Made by a program: the position numbers and the translations under genes. Below are positions 17,553-25,450 of a stretch of 64,000 nt of DNA, in pieces. The notes beneath the pieces are model-generated. The model was not told the DNA's origin. It searched no databases and saw only the letters and a program-made list of their open reading frames with translations. The stretch comes from Planctomycetia bacterium (GTDB lineage: Bacteria; Planctomycetota; Brocadiia; Brocadiales; Brocadiaceae), in contig JABTVC010000002.1 in assembly GCA_015075005.1 (NCBI GenBank), positions 1,346,259 through 1,410,258 of the forward strand, written 5' to 3'. The first letter of the stretch is position 1. Every line of letters begins with the position of its first letter.

Positions 17553-17933
17553 ATGAAAATATTCCGTTTAGCATATATCATACCTGTTATTGCAGGTTTA
17601 GGACTATCTTTAGGCGGCTCAGCATGGGCTTTAACAAAGCACACCCCTGGTGATACTACCAAGAGTCCCTATACCATTTTCGCTGGTCTTGGTTTCGCTG
17701 TACAAGAGAGCTGTTATTATTGCCACGGAAACGGTGGTAAAGGTACAGCCAAGGGACATGAGTATGGGGTGCCTGATTTTACTGACGCCGCGTTCCAAAG
17801 CGCCTGGACGGATGAAGCCCTGGTAAAACATATTAATGCAGGCAAGGGGAAATGCCCTGGATATCAAGGAAAGATGTCACCGGAAATGATTGAGAAGATG
17901 GTAGAGATCGTAAGGAATTTTGGTACGAAATAA
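17553..17933 (+). CDS. class I monoheme c-type cytochrome
   Basis: A 126-residue exported class I cytochrome c. A signal peptide ends near GGSAWALT. The heme site is CYYCHGNGGKG near residue 54, a standard class I start, and the distal Met ligand is probably that in YQGKMSPEM near residue 109. GAGGAGG precedes the ATG. It ends just before a strong hairpin terminator. Such small cytochromes shuttle electrons between membrane complexes and soluble enzymes; the partners here are not known. Confidence 0.9.
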   Translation: MKIFRLAYIIPVIAGLGLSLGGSAWALTKHTPGDTTKSPYTIFAGLGFAVQESCYYCHGNGGKGTAKGHEYGVPDFTDAAFQSAWTDEALVKHINAGKGKCPGYQGKMSPEMIEKMVEIVRNFGTK

Positions 17934-17977
17934 CCGATTGATCGGTTGTATTCGTGACTTTCTATAGAAGTAAAATA

Positions 17978-18013
17978 AAAGGGCATATGAAGTGGAAATT
18001 TCATATGCCCTTT
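17978..18013. terminator. bidirectional terminator between convergent genes
   Basis: AAAGGGCATATGA and TCATATGCCCTTT form perfect 13-bp arms around a 10-base loop, with T-rich sequence on both sides. It separates the cytochrome gene (+) from the isochorismatase-family gene (-). Confidence 0.85.
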
Positions 18014-18038
18014 ACGTTTTTGTATAAAATCGTGCGAT

Positions 18039-18581
18039 TTAGATTGTATCTACATGGAAAATACGCCTCATCTGCTGCAGGGCAAATCGATGTTCCCGTT
18101 GTGTAAGCGCTGCAACACAATTCCCAGGTATTGCAACCTTATAGCCTCTCATATAGGCATCTGCTGTGGTGTATAAAATACAGATGTTAGTTACAACTCC
18201 GGTTAATATCACATGGGTGATACCTAATTTTTTTAACAGCCTGTCCAGTGAAGTTTTATAGAAGCAGGTGTACCTGGTTTTAAATACCACATAATCTTCT
18301 TTGTTTGGTTTAAGTTGTTTGACAACCTGTGCACCATCAGTTCCTTTTACGGCGTGCCTGGGCCATACCTTAAATTCCGGATCTTTGTTTTTGTGTGCGT
18401 CACAGCAATAAATAATGGGAATATAGTTCTTTCTTGACCTTTTTATTTCTTTCCTGATATTGCCAATTATTGTCCTTGCCATTGGCACCTCAAGAGGGGA
18501 GCCTTTCCTGACGAAATCATTTAGCATATCACAAATGATAAGCGCATATTTTTCGTTGTCTGTCCCTTTTAATTCTTTCAT
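18039..18581 (-). CDS. isochorismatase/nicotinamidase-family hydrolase
   Basis: A 180-residue cysteine hydrolase. The catalytic triad is visible as Asp18 (CDMLNDF), Lys101 (FKTRYTCFY) and Cys134 (TNICILYT, preceded by the family cis-peptide GVVT). A metal-ligand-like set Asp61, His63 and His76 (CCDAHK ... WPRHAVKGT) favours a nicotinamidase-type, metal-containing enzyme that deamidates nicotinamide in NAD salvage. The exact substrate is not proven. It is followed upstream by an MBL-fold gene 33 bases away on the same strand. Confidence 0.85.
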   Translation of the reverse strand: MKELKGTDNEKYALIICDMLNDFVRKGSPLEVPMARTIIGNIRKEIKRSRKNYIPIIYCCDAHKNKDPEFKVWPRHAVKGTDGAQVVKQLKPNKEDYVVFKTRYTCFYKTSLDRLLKKLGITHVILTGVVTNICILYTTADAYMRGYKVAIPGNCVAALTQREHRFALQQMRRIFHVDTI

Positions 18582-18613
18582 AGTTCAGTTTGCTTTAAAA
18601 CAGAAAGATTATT

Positions 18614-19381
18614 TTAAACCGTAAATCTTGCAAAATCTTCCGCGAAAATAATCTCACCTTTATAAATGTTATTAAGTTCATAGAGTACATGGTTATTATT
18701 CTTTCCGGCGAGGTCGCAAACTGGATAAAAGTGCGACAATACTAATCTGCCACATTGGGACTCGCTTGCGATTTGAGCACAAAGTCGGGGAGTAAGATGT
18801 CCTTCGACCTTTTGATCATCGGGAAAAGAGCATTCAAGAATCAAGGTATTTACTTTTCTGGCAAGACGAAGAATACCGGCACAGTAATCTGTATCGCCAG
18901 AATACGTCAAGGTTTTACCTTCCAGGGATTCTATGCGAAAGCCAATACTATGCATTGAATGTTGTAATGGTTCCACAATAATTTTCCAATCATCAGAAGT
19001 CAATTCTCCCCTATCGATTTCTTTGAGATGCAGATCAAAAGTTTTTGGTTTTATAGTTTCCCCAAATACCGATAACAAGCCATCATGAAATGCCTTTAAA
19101 CCCGTGGGACCTGTAACATAAAGAGGCTTCGTTCTTTTCGGGGTATTATATCGCATTGCAAAAAGAATTGAAACGAGATCGAGTGAATGGTCCGGATGGA
19201 AATGTGAATAATATATATGGTCAATATCCAGGCAGGTAACACCCGCAAGGAATAACTGCCGTAAAGACCCGGGGCCGGTATCAAAGACAAGGTGCTTGTC
19301 TTTAATTTTTACGAGAGTACACGGATATGCCCTTGTCTTCGATGGTATTCCCGTGCCTGAACCAATAATTGTCACTTCCAT
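18614..19381 (-). CDS. MBL-fold (RNase Z-like) metallohydrolase
   Basis: A 255-residue metallo-beta-lactamase-fold protein. The zinc motif HFHPDH is at residues 60-65, with the additional ligands plausible in LQHSMHSIGF, SGDTDYC and LSHFYP. The domain order resembles RNase Z/arylsulfatase-type members (cd07716-like). Its start overlaps the end of the upstream phosphodiesterase-like gene by ten bases, so the two are translationally coupled. The substrate is unknown. Confidence 0.85.
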   Translation of the reverse strand: MEVTIIGSGTGIPSKTRAYPCTLVKIKDKHLVFDTGPGSLRQLFLAGVTCLDIDHIYYSHFHPDHSLDLVSILFAMRYNTPKRTKPLYVTGPTGLKAFHDGLLSVFGETIKPKTFDLHLKEIDRGELTSDDWKIIVEPLQHSMHSIGFRIESLEGKTLTYSGDTDYCAGILRLARKVNTLILECSFPDDQKVEGHLTPRLCAQIASESQCGRLVLSHFYPVCDLAGKNNNHVLYELNNIYKGEIIFAEDFARFTV

Positions 19382-20703
19382 TGTACAAAGTTTCTACCAT
19401 CCATGTCACTGGGTATGGGGATATCCATCGAATTCAAGATAGTTGCGGTAACGTCAATAATCTCTAAAGGTTGCTTGATAATATTTTTGTTATTAATATA
19501 CACAAAGGCGTCATCGTAGGTATGCATACCGCTAAAAACACCCTTGCCAAGCAGTGTTTCTTTATAGATAGCTCCTTTTAAGTCATAACCTCGTTTTGGT
19601 TCGATGACAAGATCGGGTGCCTTATTAAAATTTTCACCCTGGTAAATTTCTTCCCGTTTGTGGATTCTGTCAATTATATTTGTTTGTGTAACCGGGTCTT
19701 TGAGTCCTGTAAGTTTTGATATGAGGGTGTTCCTCAATTGTTCATAATCGTTGCCGGGTTCTATGCATCCCATTGGTTCTCTTCCTCTAAGGTTGACATA
19801 AATTCTTCCAGGATCAAGGCAGTATGCCTTTGACTCCGCCCCGATATCAGATAACGCCTTCGGCGGAGTTGTTTTAAAATGTAAAAATCCCTCTTCTTTT
19901 AACCAATGATTAATATATACCTCCTGTTGTAATGTACAGAATCCATGGTCAGACAGGAGAATAAGGGTAGTATCATTATCTATATTCTCCATAATCTTAC
20001 CAAGAGAGGCATCGATTGTTTTGTAATAGTTCAGAAATAAAGGACTATATTTTGAATCATTTTTTTCCATGAACTCCCAGAAGAAGTGATGGAGACGGTC
20101 TGTTTCCGTAAATATGCCAATAAAGAGATCCCAGTCTTCATTTTTCATAAAATGAAGCATGGCCCGGGTTCTTTTCTCCAGGGTAAGAAACAAATCCTCA
20201 AACAATTTATCCTTTGATTCATGAATAAGTTGTGTTTCAACATCGATTTTGTAACCCATATCTTTCAACGTGGGTACAATTGAAGCCGGGAACGATGCAC
20301 GAGCAAGGTCTATCGCTACGAATCCTGAGATGAGGATACCATTCATTGCCATGGCAGGATACGTTGACGGTACGTTAATCACGACAGAACGCTTATTATA
20401 ATTACTGAGGATATCCCAAATCGGTTTGGCTTGTATGTGTTTAGAATTAGGGTAATATATGTCATAGGTATTGGGAATTCTGTCCATAAAGCCAAAGATG
20501 CCGTGTTTGCCTGGATTTTTACCCGTCATAAAAGACGTCCATGCCACGGATGATATGGCGGGGTGTGTGGACTTCATCTCCGAATTGAACCTCAGATAGC
20601 AATTTGACAAATTCCGCATATCCTTGCATCGTACACGCATCGATAAGGCTGTAAATTCATCAAGTCCGATGACCACTGATTTTTTTTTCGTATGGTTACC
20701 CAT
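19372..20703 (-). CDS. alkaline-phosphatase-superfamily phosphodiesterase/pyrophosphatase
   Basis: A 443-residue protein of the type I phosphodiesterase/nucleotide pyrophosphatase (AlkP superfamily, PF01663) group. The N-terminal metal motif reads VVIGLDEFTA rather than the usual GLDGA. It continues with THPAISSVAWTSFMTGKNPG, carrying the nucleophile position, then ETDRLHHFFWEFM, LLSDHGFCTL and GMHTYDDAF, all matching superfamily metal ligands. It overlaps the MBL hydrolase gene by ten bases. Substrate not determined. Confidence 0.82.
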   Translation of the reverse strand: MGNHTKKKSVVIGLDEFTALSMRVRCKDMRNLSNCYLRFNSEMKSTHPAISSVAWTSFMTGKNPGKHGIFGFMDRIPNTYDIYYPNSKHIQAKPIWDILSNYNKRSVVINVPSTYPAMAMNGILISGFVAIDLARASFPASIVPTLKDMGYKIDVETQLIHESKDKLFEDLFLTLEKRTRAMLHFMKNEDWDLFIGIFTETDRLHHFFWEFMEKNDSKYSPLFLNYYKTIDASLGKIMENIDNDTTLILLSDHGFCTLQQEVYINHWLKEEGFLHFKTTPPKALSDIGAESKAYCLDPGRIYVNLRGREPMGCIEPGNDYEQLRNTLISKLTGLKDPVTQTNIIDRIHKREEIYQGENFNKAPDLVIEPKRGYDLKGAIYKETLLGKGVFSGMHTYDDAFVYINNKNIIKQPLEIIDVTATILNSMDIPIPSDMDGRNFVQWK

Positions 20704-20715
20704 TGCTTGATATTT

Positions 20716-20897
20716 TCATTCCGATTCTACACCATCAGCGACGGCCTCAAGTGCTGTTCTGCCTTCTAGCATCGCCAATCGCGTAGACATCAGGTCAAAG
20801 ATTGAATAGATGCAGCAAGCGCACCGTTGTTGGTGGAGCGTGGAATAACGATCGCTGTAAACCTCAAGTTTTGGTCTGCCCCGCCGCCGGCTAATAA
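20716..20897 (-). pseudogene. frameshifted C-terminal tail of the old-yellow-enzyme gene
   Basis: Beyond the stop at 20898 the minus strand still encodes pieces of the expected FAD-domain tail in other frames: ADQNLRFTAIVIPRSTNNGA, then PDVYAIGDAR, then EGRTALEAVADGVESE ending at a TGA at 20718-20716. Family members end with VYAIGD(C)...ALEAIxDG. At least two indels are needed to join these to the main ORF. Confidence 0.65.
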
Positions 20898-22619
20898 CTA
20901 TATAATTGCGCCTAATTCAGTGACCTTTGTGTTGAGATATAATTGAGCGCCCATCTTCTTAAGACGTTCAAAAACATGATAACGAGGATGCGCAACCAAT
21001 CCCAACCCAAACACCCGCCTCATTTCTATAAGGGTTACCTTCTTGCCGCGTGAGATGAGAAAGTCGGCAAGCTCACAACCCTCAGGTCCCCCTCCAACAA
21101 TAGCCACATTGTTTCCGATAGATTCTGCAGTTGTGAAAGCATCCTTAACATTGAGTATGCCGTTATGTTGTGTACCATGAATTTCAACAGGCACATGCCT
21201 GGCGCCATGTGCCAGAACAACGACATCGGCCGAAAATTGTTTGATAGATTCTGCCGTTGCTTCTTTGTTAAACTGAATCGTGGCAGGTGTTTTTTTTACC
21301 TGATTTATTAAATAATCGAGAAATTTTCCCAGCGACTCTTTTTTAGGCGCCAGTGATGCGTAACGGAAACTTCCGCCAAGCTGAGACTCCTTTTCCCACA
21401 AGGTAATCGTATGTCCACGACTTGCTAGTACCTGCGCGGCAGACAGCCCGGCAGGGCCACCCCCAACAACGAGTATTTTTTTTGGTTGTGCGGTTTTCCG
21501 TATGGGGGAAATACCTTCTTTACCAATATAAGGGTTGACTGTACATAGCAGCTTTTTATCGGAGATACTTTCAATGCATCGGTTGCAGCTTATGCAGGTG
21601 CGTACGTCATCAAGCCGGCCTTCTTTTACTTTGTTGGGAAGGTGTGGGTCGGCAATAAGAGTCCGCCCCAACACAACGAGGTCGGCCTTGTTCTCTTGTA
21701 ATACATTTTCAGCCATGACAGGACTCAAAATCCTGCCAACGGCCAAAATCGGTATCTTTACAACAGATTTGATACCCGCTGCAAGATGGACAAAACATCC
21801 TTCTTCCAGATAATAACACGGTATATTAAAAAAAGCTGATGCATAGTTGCATGCCGAAACGTGAATAGCGCTGGCGCCAGCCTTTTCAAGTATCCTGACT
21901 ATCTCCCTGCTTTCCTCCAATTTCAGCCCTGTATCGGTATATTCGTCTGCGCTGATCCGGCAAATTACCGGATAACCTTCGGGTGCACTATTTCTCAAGC
22001 CTTCAACAATTTCTCTGGCAAATCGTGAACGACGGAGAGTATCTCCCCCGTAGTCGTCTGTGCGTACATTGGATTCAGGGGAAAGAAATTGATTTACCAG
22101 ATAACCGTGCGCCATGTGGATTTCAATACCATCAAATCCTGCCTTTATCGCGCGTGCGGCACCTTCGATAAATTTGGTAATTAAGTCCACTATTTCCGCA
22201 ATCGTTAACTCTTTAGGCATTTCTTTGGTTAAAGGACTCGGAATAGCAGAGGGGGCTACTGGCTTCAAACCGGTGAAGTACGGCAACGCCTCTTTTCCTG
22301 CATGGCTTAACTGTATGACAATCTTTCCACCTGCTGCATGAATGCAGTCCGTTAGTTTTTTTAAACCCGGAATAAATTTGTCTTCATATATGCATAACAT
22401 GCCGTTATTGACCCTGCCAGAAGGGTCTACGGCCGTATTTTCCATGGTGATGTAGCCCACTCCGCCCAAAGCGCGCTCTTTGTAATAGGCGATAAGCTCC
22501 TCTGTAACAAAACCCTCTTTATCGCATAAATGGGTTTCCATAGGGGACATTACCATACGGTTCTTCATGCTCAGAGAACCTATCTTAAATGGGCTGAAGA
22601 GTTTTGGGAACTCAGTCAT
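20898..22619 (-). CDS. NADH:flavin oxidoreductase / 2,4-dienoyl-CoA reductase-like, C-terminally truncated
   Basis: A 573-residue multidomain flavoenzyme. The N-terminal FMN barrel shows MSPMETHL, IQLSHAGKEA, GFDGIEIHMAHGYLVNQFLS and LGRTLIADP. A 4Fe-4S site follows (CISCNRCIESISDKKLLC), then an FAD/NAD domain starting VVGGGPAGLSAAQVLASRG with a second GGGPEGCELADFL. Family members run to about 640-680 residues. Here the ORF stops soon after LNTKVTELGAII, and coding remains of the missing tail lie just beyond in other frames, so the gene is frameshifted. TAGGAGG precedes the ATG. It would reduce enoyl or enone substrates with NAD(P)H. Confidence 0.85.
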   Translation of the reverse strand: MTEFPKLFSPFKIGSLSMKNRMVMSPMETHLCDKEGFVTEELIAYYKERALGGVGYITMENTAVDPSGRVNNGMLCIYEDKFIPGLKKLTDCIHAAGGKIVIQLSHAGKEALPYFTGLKPVAPSAIPSPLTKEMPKELTIAEIVDLITKFIEGAARAIKAGFDGIEIHMAHGYLVNQFLSPESNVRTDDYGGDTLRRSRFAREIVEGLRNSAPEGYPVICRISADEYTDTGLKLEESREIVRILEKAGASAIHVSACNYASAFFNIPCYYLEEGCFVHLAAGIKSVVKIPILAVGRILSPVMAENVLQENKADLVVLGRTLIADPHLPNKVKEGRLDDVRTCISCNRCIESISDKKLLCTVNPYIGKEGISPIRKTAQPKKILVVGGGPAGLSAAQVLASRGHTITLWEKESQLGGSFRYASLAPKKESLGKFLDYLINQVKKTPATIQFNKEATAESIKQFSADVVVLAHGARHVPVEIHGTQHNGILNVKDAFTTAESIGNNVAIVGGGPEGCELADFLISRGKKVTLIEMRRVFGLGLVAHPRYHVFERLKKMGAQLYLNTKVTELGAII

Positions 22620-22775
22620 TGATTATAAAAACCTCCTAAAATGGACAAATCAGAACAAAGATATTTTAAATTTACGATTTGGGATTTAAAACCGTAATTC
22701 TCAAATCGTAATTCGCAATTTTTTGCAAAATTGATAAAGAAATTTAAAAATAAAGCGTTAATCGTTAATGTTGGC

Positions 22776-24011
22776 CTATGCCTTTTGAAGTAAGATGTCT
22801 CGTTGCCTTCTTTTTATCGGATTATAAAGTGTATCCCGTTCGACGGGCTCACGGCCAGCCTCCTTGATCAGCTTGATGATTTCACGGACAGATAATGCTT
22901 CCGGCGTTTCTGCGCCAGCAGCATGGGTGATTTTTTCTTCTTGTACCGTTCCGTCAATGTCGTCCACGCCGAAACTGAGAGAAACCTGGGACAGCTTGAT
23001 TCCCAGCATAATCCAGTATGCCTTGATGTGGTCAAAGTTGTCGAGCATCAACCGGCTTATTGAAATGACTTTTAAATCTAACATGGCTGTGGTACCAGAA
23101 CTATTTGACAATTCGGTATTTTTTGGATGAAATGCCAGCGGAATAAAAGCCAGAAATCCACCCGTTTCGTCTTGAAGCTCTCTTAACTTCATGAGATGGC
23201 TAATCCTGTCTTCGGGTGTTTCGACGTGACCGTAGAGCATTGTTGCGTTGCTTCGCAATCCCAGGGCATGGGCGTCACGCATTACCTGCAACCACCCCTC
23301 GCCACTGAGTTTTTCCGGACACAATTGTTCCCGGATTTTTGGGGAAAAAACCTCAGCGCCGCCCCCCGGTAAGGAACCCAATCCAGCCTCTTTGAGTGCT
23401 TTTAACGTCTGACGTACGGAAAGTCTTGCTATTTGCGACAGGTGCTCGATTTCAACTGCGGTAAATGCCTGGATATGCACATCAGGACAGCTTTCGTGAA
23501 TTTCACGAAGCATCTTTACATAAAAATCAAATGGGATATCCGGGTGTAATCCACCTACGATATGGAGTTCCATTGCGCCTTCTTCTACCGCAGCCATGGC
23601 CTTTTCCATAATTTCTTCCAAAGCCATTTCATATGAACCAGCCTCTTCCTTGTCCCTGCTAAAGGCGCAGAATTTACACCGGTTCTTGCAAATATTGGAG
23701 TAGTTGATGTGACGATTGGTGATATAATATGCCCTGTTACCGTTTTTCCGCTCACGGACGATATTTGCCATATGACCAATATGGAGGATGTCGTTGGACC
23801 TGAAGAGCCGAATACCATCATCGAAACTCAGTCGCTCGCCATGCCCTGCCTTTTGAAGAATATCGTATATAGGTGATGATCTTAAGAGATTTTCCATTTT
23901 CATGAAAATATCAGAATTTGACGTCAAAATCAAGGAATATGTCCCATTCACGATAACATAGGAACTTTTATTTTTGACAAGATTTACAGGATAAAACAAC
24001 TGAAATTCCAT
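22776..24011 (-). CDS. mqnE: aminodeoxyfutalosine synthase
   Basis: A radical SAM enzyme of the futalosine pathway for menaquinone. The CX3CX2C site is CKNRCKFCAF, preceded by NRHINYSN; downstream are HIVGGLHPDIPF, SLPGGGAEVFS and TMLYGHVETPEDR, then GFLAFIPLAFHP, all typical of MqnE rather than MqnC. The called ORF has 411 residues, about 36 more than typical, and an inner ATG at 23903 (MKMENLL) fits family length better. It implies menaquinone as the membrane quinone, consistent with the b6-type complex elsewhere in the window. Confidence 0.92.
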   Translation of the reverse strand: MEFQLFYPVNLVKNKSSYVIVNGTYSLILTSNSDIFMKMENLLRSSPIYDILQKAGHGERLSFDDGIRLFRSNDILHIGHMANIVRERKNGNRAYYITNRHINYSNICKNRCKFCAFSRDKEEAGSYEMALEEIMEKAMAAVEEGAMELHIVGGLHPDIPFDFYVKMLREIHESCPDVHIQAFTAVEIEHLSQIARLSVRQTLKALKEAGLGSLPGGGAEVFSPKIREQLCPEKLSGEGWLQVMRDAHALGLRSNATMLYGHVETPEDRISHLMKLRELQDETGGFLAFIPLAFHPKNTELSNSSGTTAMLDLKVISISRLMLDNFDHIKAYWIMLGIKLSQVSLSFGVDDIDGTVQEEKITHAAGAETPEALSVREIIKLIKEAGREPVERDTLYNPIKRRQRDILLQKA

Positions 24012-24450
24012 TGCCTTTATGTTTCAATATTAGTAACACTTTAGTTTTTTGAAAAACGTGTTACCTATAAGCTCCATAGGAGCAACCTGTTTGTAGCAAG
24101 ATAAGATGGCATTACAGATATTAGCTCCGTCAGGAGCGACCTGTCTCCCTGCCAATCATATACAGGTCGCTCCTACGGAGCTATTTACCCTATTGGATTT
24201 TATTGTGTTACAAACAGATTGCCCCTAACGGGGCTACATTCTTTTTTATGTCCCTCTGGATTATTCAAAGAACTAAAGTGTTATCAATATTATAGTAACC
24301 GCAGTAAATAAGTTTTTATGTAAGCGTCATTGCGAGGACGATAGGCCGAAGTAATCTCTGGGGCATGGATTGCTTCGCGGAGTTTATACTGAGCAAGGCG
24401 AATGTGCTCGCAATGACAACCTTACGTGTTGCGTTTCCCATATATCCTTA
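24012..24450. repeat. intergenic repeat island (two REP-like families)
   Basis: At 24118-24183, AGCTCCGTCAGGAGCGACCTGT and its inverted copy ACAGGTCGCTCCTACGGAGCT form a long imperfect hairpin. Flanking copies of the word GCTCC-AGGAGCAACCTGTTTGTA lie just upstream, and GTTACAAACAGATTGCCCC just downstream. At 24335-24418 a second family runs from CATTGCGAGGACGATAGG to GCTCGCAATGACA and includes GGATTGCTTCGCGGAG. No gene is seen here. Confidence 0.6.
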
Positions 24451-24478
24451 TTGACAAAATGGCATCCTTTATTATATT
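24451..24478 (+). promoter_or_regulatory. sigma-70-type promoter candidate reading into the cassette
   Basis: TTGACA (24451-24456) and TATATT (24473-24478) are 16 bases apart. Transcription would start about 70 bases before the integron cassette and about 110 before the HNH start codon. Before the insertion it could have served the DUF362 gene. Confidence 0.45.
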
Positions 24479-24554
24479 GTAGCAAGATGAATTTTTATGA
24501 TATCTGTAATAAAAGACCGCATATAGGCGGTGTAATCCATATTAATACTTAATG

Positions 24555-25374
24555 TTAGGCAACACGGCATACATTAAGCCGGATGGAGAAAGATATATGA
24601 CAGTCGAGTTCCATGATCAGCAGGGGCGTATTTTCCATCAGGAGTTTCAGAAGTGGAGGCGTCTTCATCCCCGCGGGTATTTCCTTACCTTTAGTGCCAA
24701 GCAGCGTGCGCAGCTACACACAACGCTATGTTGGCACTCAGGGACGTCGGACTGGACCTACGAGGACTTCGGGGCGTCCTTGACCACTAAGCGCAAGATA
24801 TGCGCTGATAGTTATGATGATCTCTTGGCTTGGGCAACCCGTGAGGGTGTGGCGGTCTCTCGGTGTGCGCACTGCCTCCATGAGCAAGCGAGCGTGCCAA
24901 GCTTGTCGGCGTCTCCTACCCAGGCGCACTCGGTAGTACCACACGAATCAGAAGACAGCGACACCTTTCAAGACGATGCGGTAGCCCTTGAGGGAATCGC
25001 TCGCGAGACGACCGTTATCACTCGGAGTCGTAGCGAACGACTTCGTCGGGCGGCGCGAGAACGCGCCCAGGGCATTTGCGAGGCATGCGACACTGACTTC
25101 TCTCGTATTCTCGGCGGCCTTGGTAAACGCGTTCTTCAAGTCCATCACCGCCAACAGCTTTCGCTCGCTGAGGTGCCGCCGTTCAATAGCATTGAAGACC
25201 TCGCAGTGGTCTGCGCGAATTGCCACCTGATGATTCACGCGGACCGTGAGCGGGCGATGCCGGTAGAGGAACTCAGACGACACCTTCCCTGAACTTCAGG
25301 TCCGTCAGAAAGAAACGACCAACAGTCTAACGAGGCGTTGCAGCCGACGCCACGGGGTGCAACTGAACTTAGCG
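24555..25374 (+). mobile_element. solitary integron gene cassette (820 bp)
   Basis: The left boundary is the G/TT point of GTTAGGC (24554-24560) and the right boundary the G/TT point of GTTAAAT in the attC site. The cassette holds one gene and ends with its attC. It is visibly more GC-rich than its AT-rich flanks. No integrase gene, attI or second attC is seen nearby. The reconstructed circular attC would end GTTAGGC, a canonical core, and the empty target would read AATG-TTAAATACTT. This implies insertion at a secondary GTT site. Confidence 0.75.
24597..25292 (+). CDS. HNH endonuclease domain protein (cassette-borne)
   Basis: An HNH-family protein of 231 residues from the ATG at 24597, which has GGAG eight bases upstream. 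An in-frame ATG at 24552 straddles the cassette boundary and is less likely. The N-terminal half is unrecognised and contains a CAHC pair. The C-terminal HNH domain shows CEACDTDF (first Cys pair), VHHRQQLS (catalytic His) and CANCHLMIH (second Cys pair). This resembles McrA-like nucleases often carried by cassettes, which may act in defence. Base composition and codon use differ from neighbours, a sign of transfer. Confidence 0.82.
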   Translation: MTVEFHDQQGRIFHQEFQKWRRLHPRGYFLTFSAKQRAQLHTTLCWHSGTSDWTYEDFGASLTTKRKICADSYDDLLAWATREGVAVSRCAHCLHEQASVPSLSASPTQAHSVVPHESEDSDTFQDDAVALEGIARETTVITRSRSERLRRAARERAQGICEACDTDFSRILGGLGKRVLQVHHRQQLSLAEVPPFNSIEDLAVVCANCHLMIHADRERAMPVEELRRHLP

Positions 25375-25380
25375 TTAAAT
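25325..25380 (+). repeat. integron attC recombination site (56 bp)
   Basis: The outer boxes match the consensus: R'' GTCTAAC (RYYYAAC) at 25325-25331 and R' GTTAAAT (GTTRRRY) at 25374-25380. Inside, GTTGCAG and GTGCAAC form the L''/L' stem, and TAACG pairs with CGTTA. The inner AGCCGACGCC is typical of well-known attC sites. Confidence 0.85.
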
Positions 25381-25450
25381 ACTTTTCTTCAGTATAGCAG
25401 TTCTGTGATTAAGGTTTGACAATGCTTTTGGTGTTTTATGGAGAAGAATT

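Noticed and set aside
19372-20703. suspected frameshift at the N-terminus of the phosphodiesterase (IGLDEFTA)
   Set aside because: Another frame gave a protein-like stretch, but the written frame aligns through MKSTHPAISSVAWTSF, so no shift is needed.
24552-24596. longer start of the HNH gene at the cassette boundary
   Set aside because: The ATG straddles the recombination point; the ATG at 24597 has a proper ribosome site and is inside the cassette.
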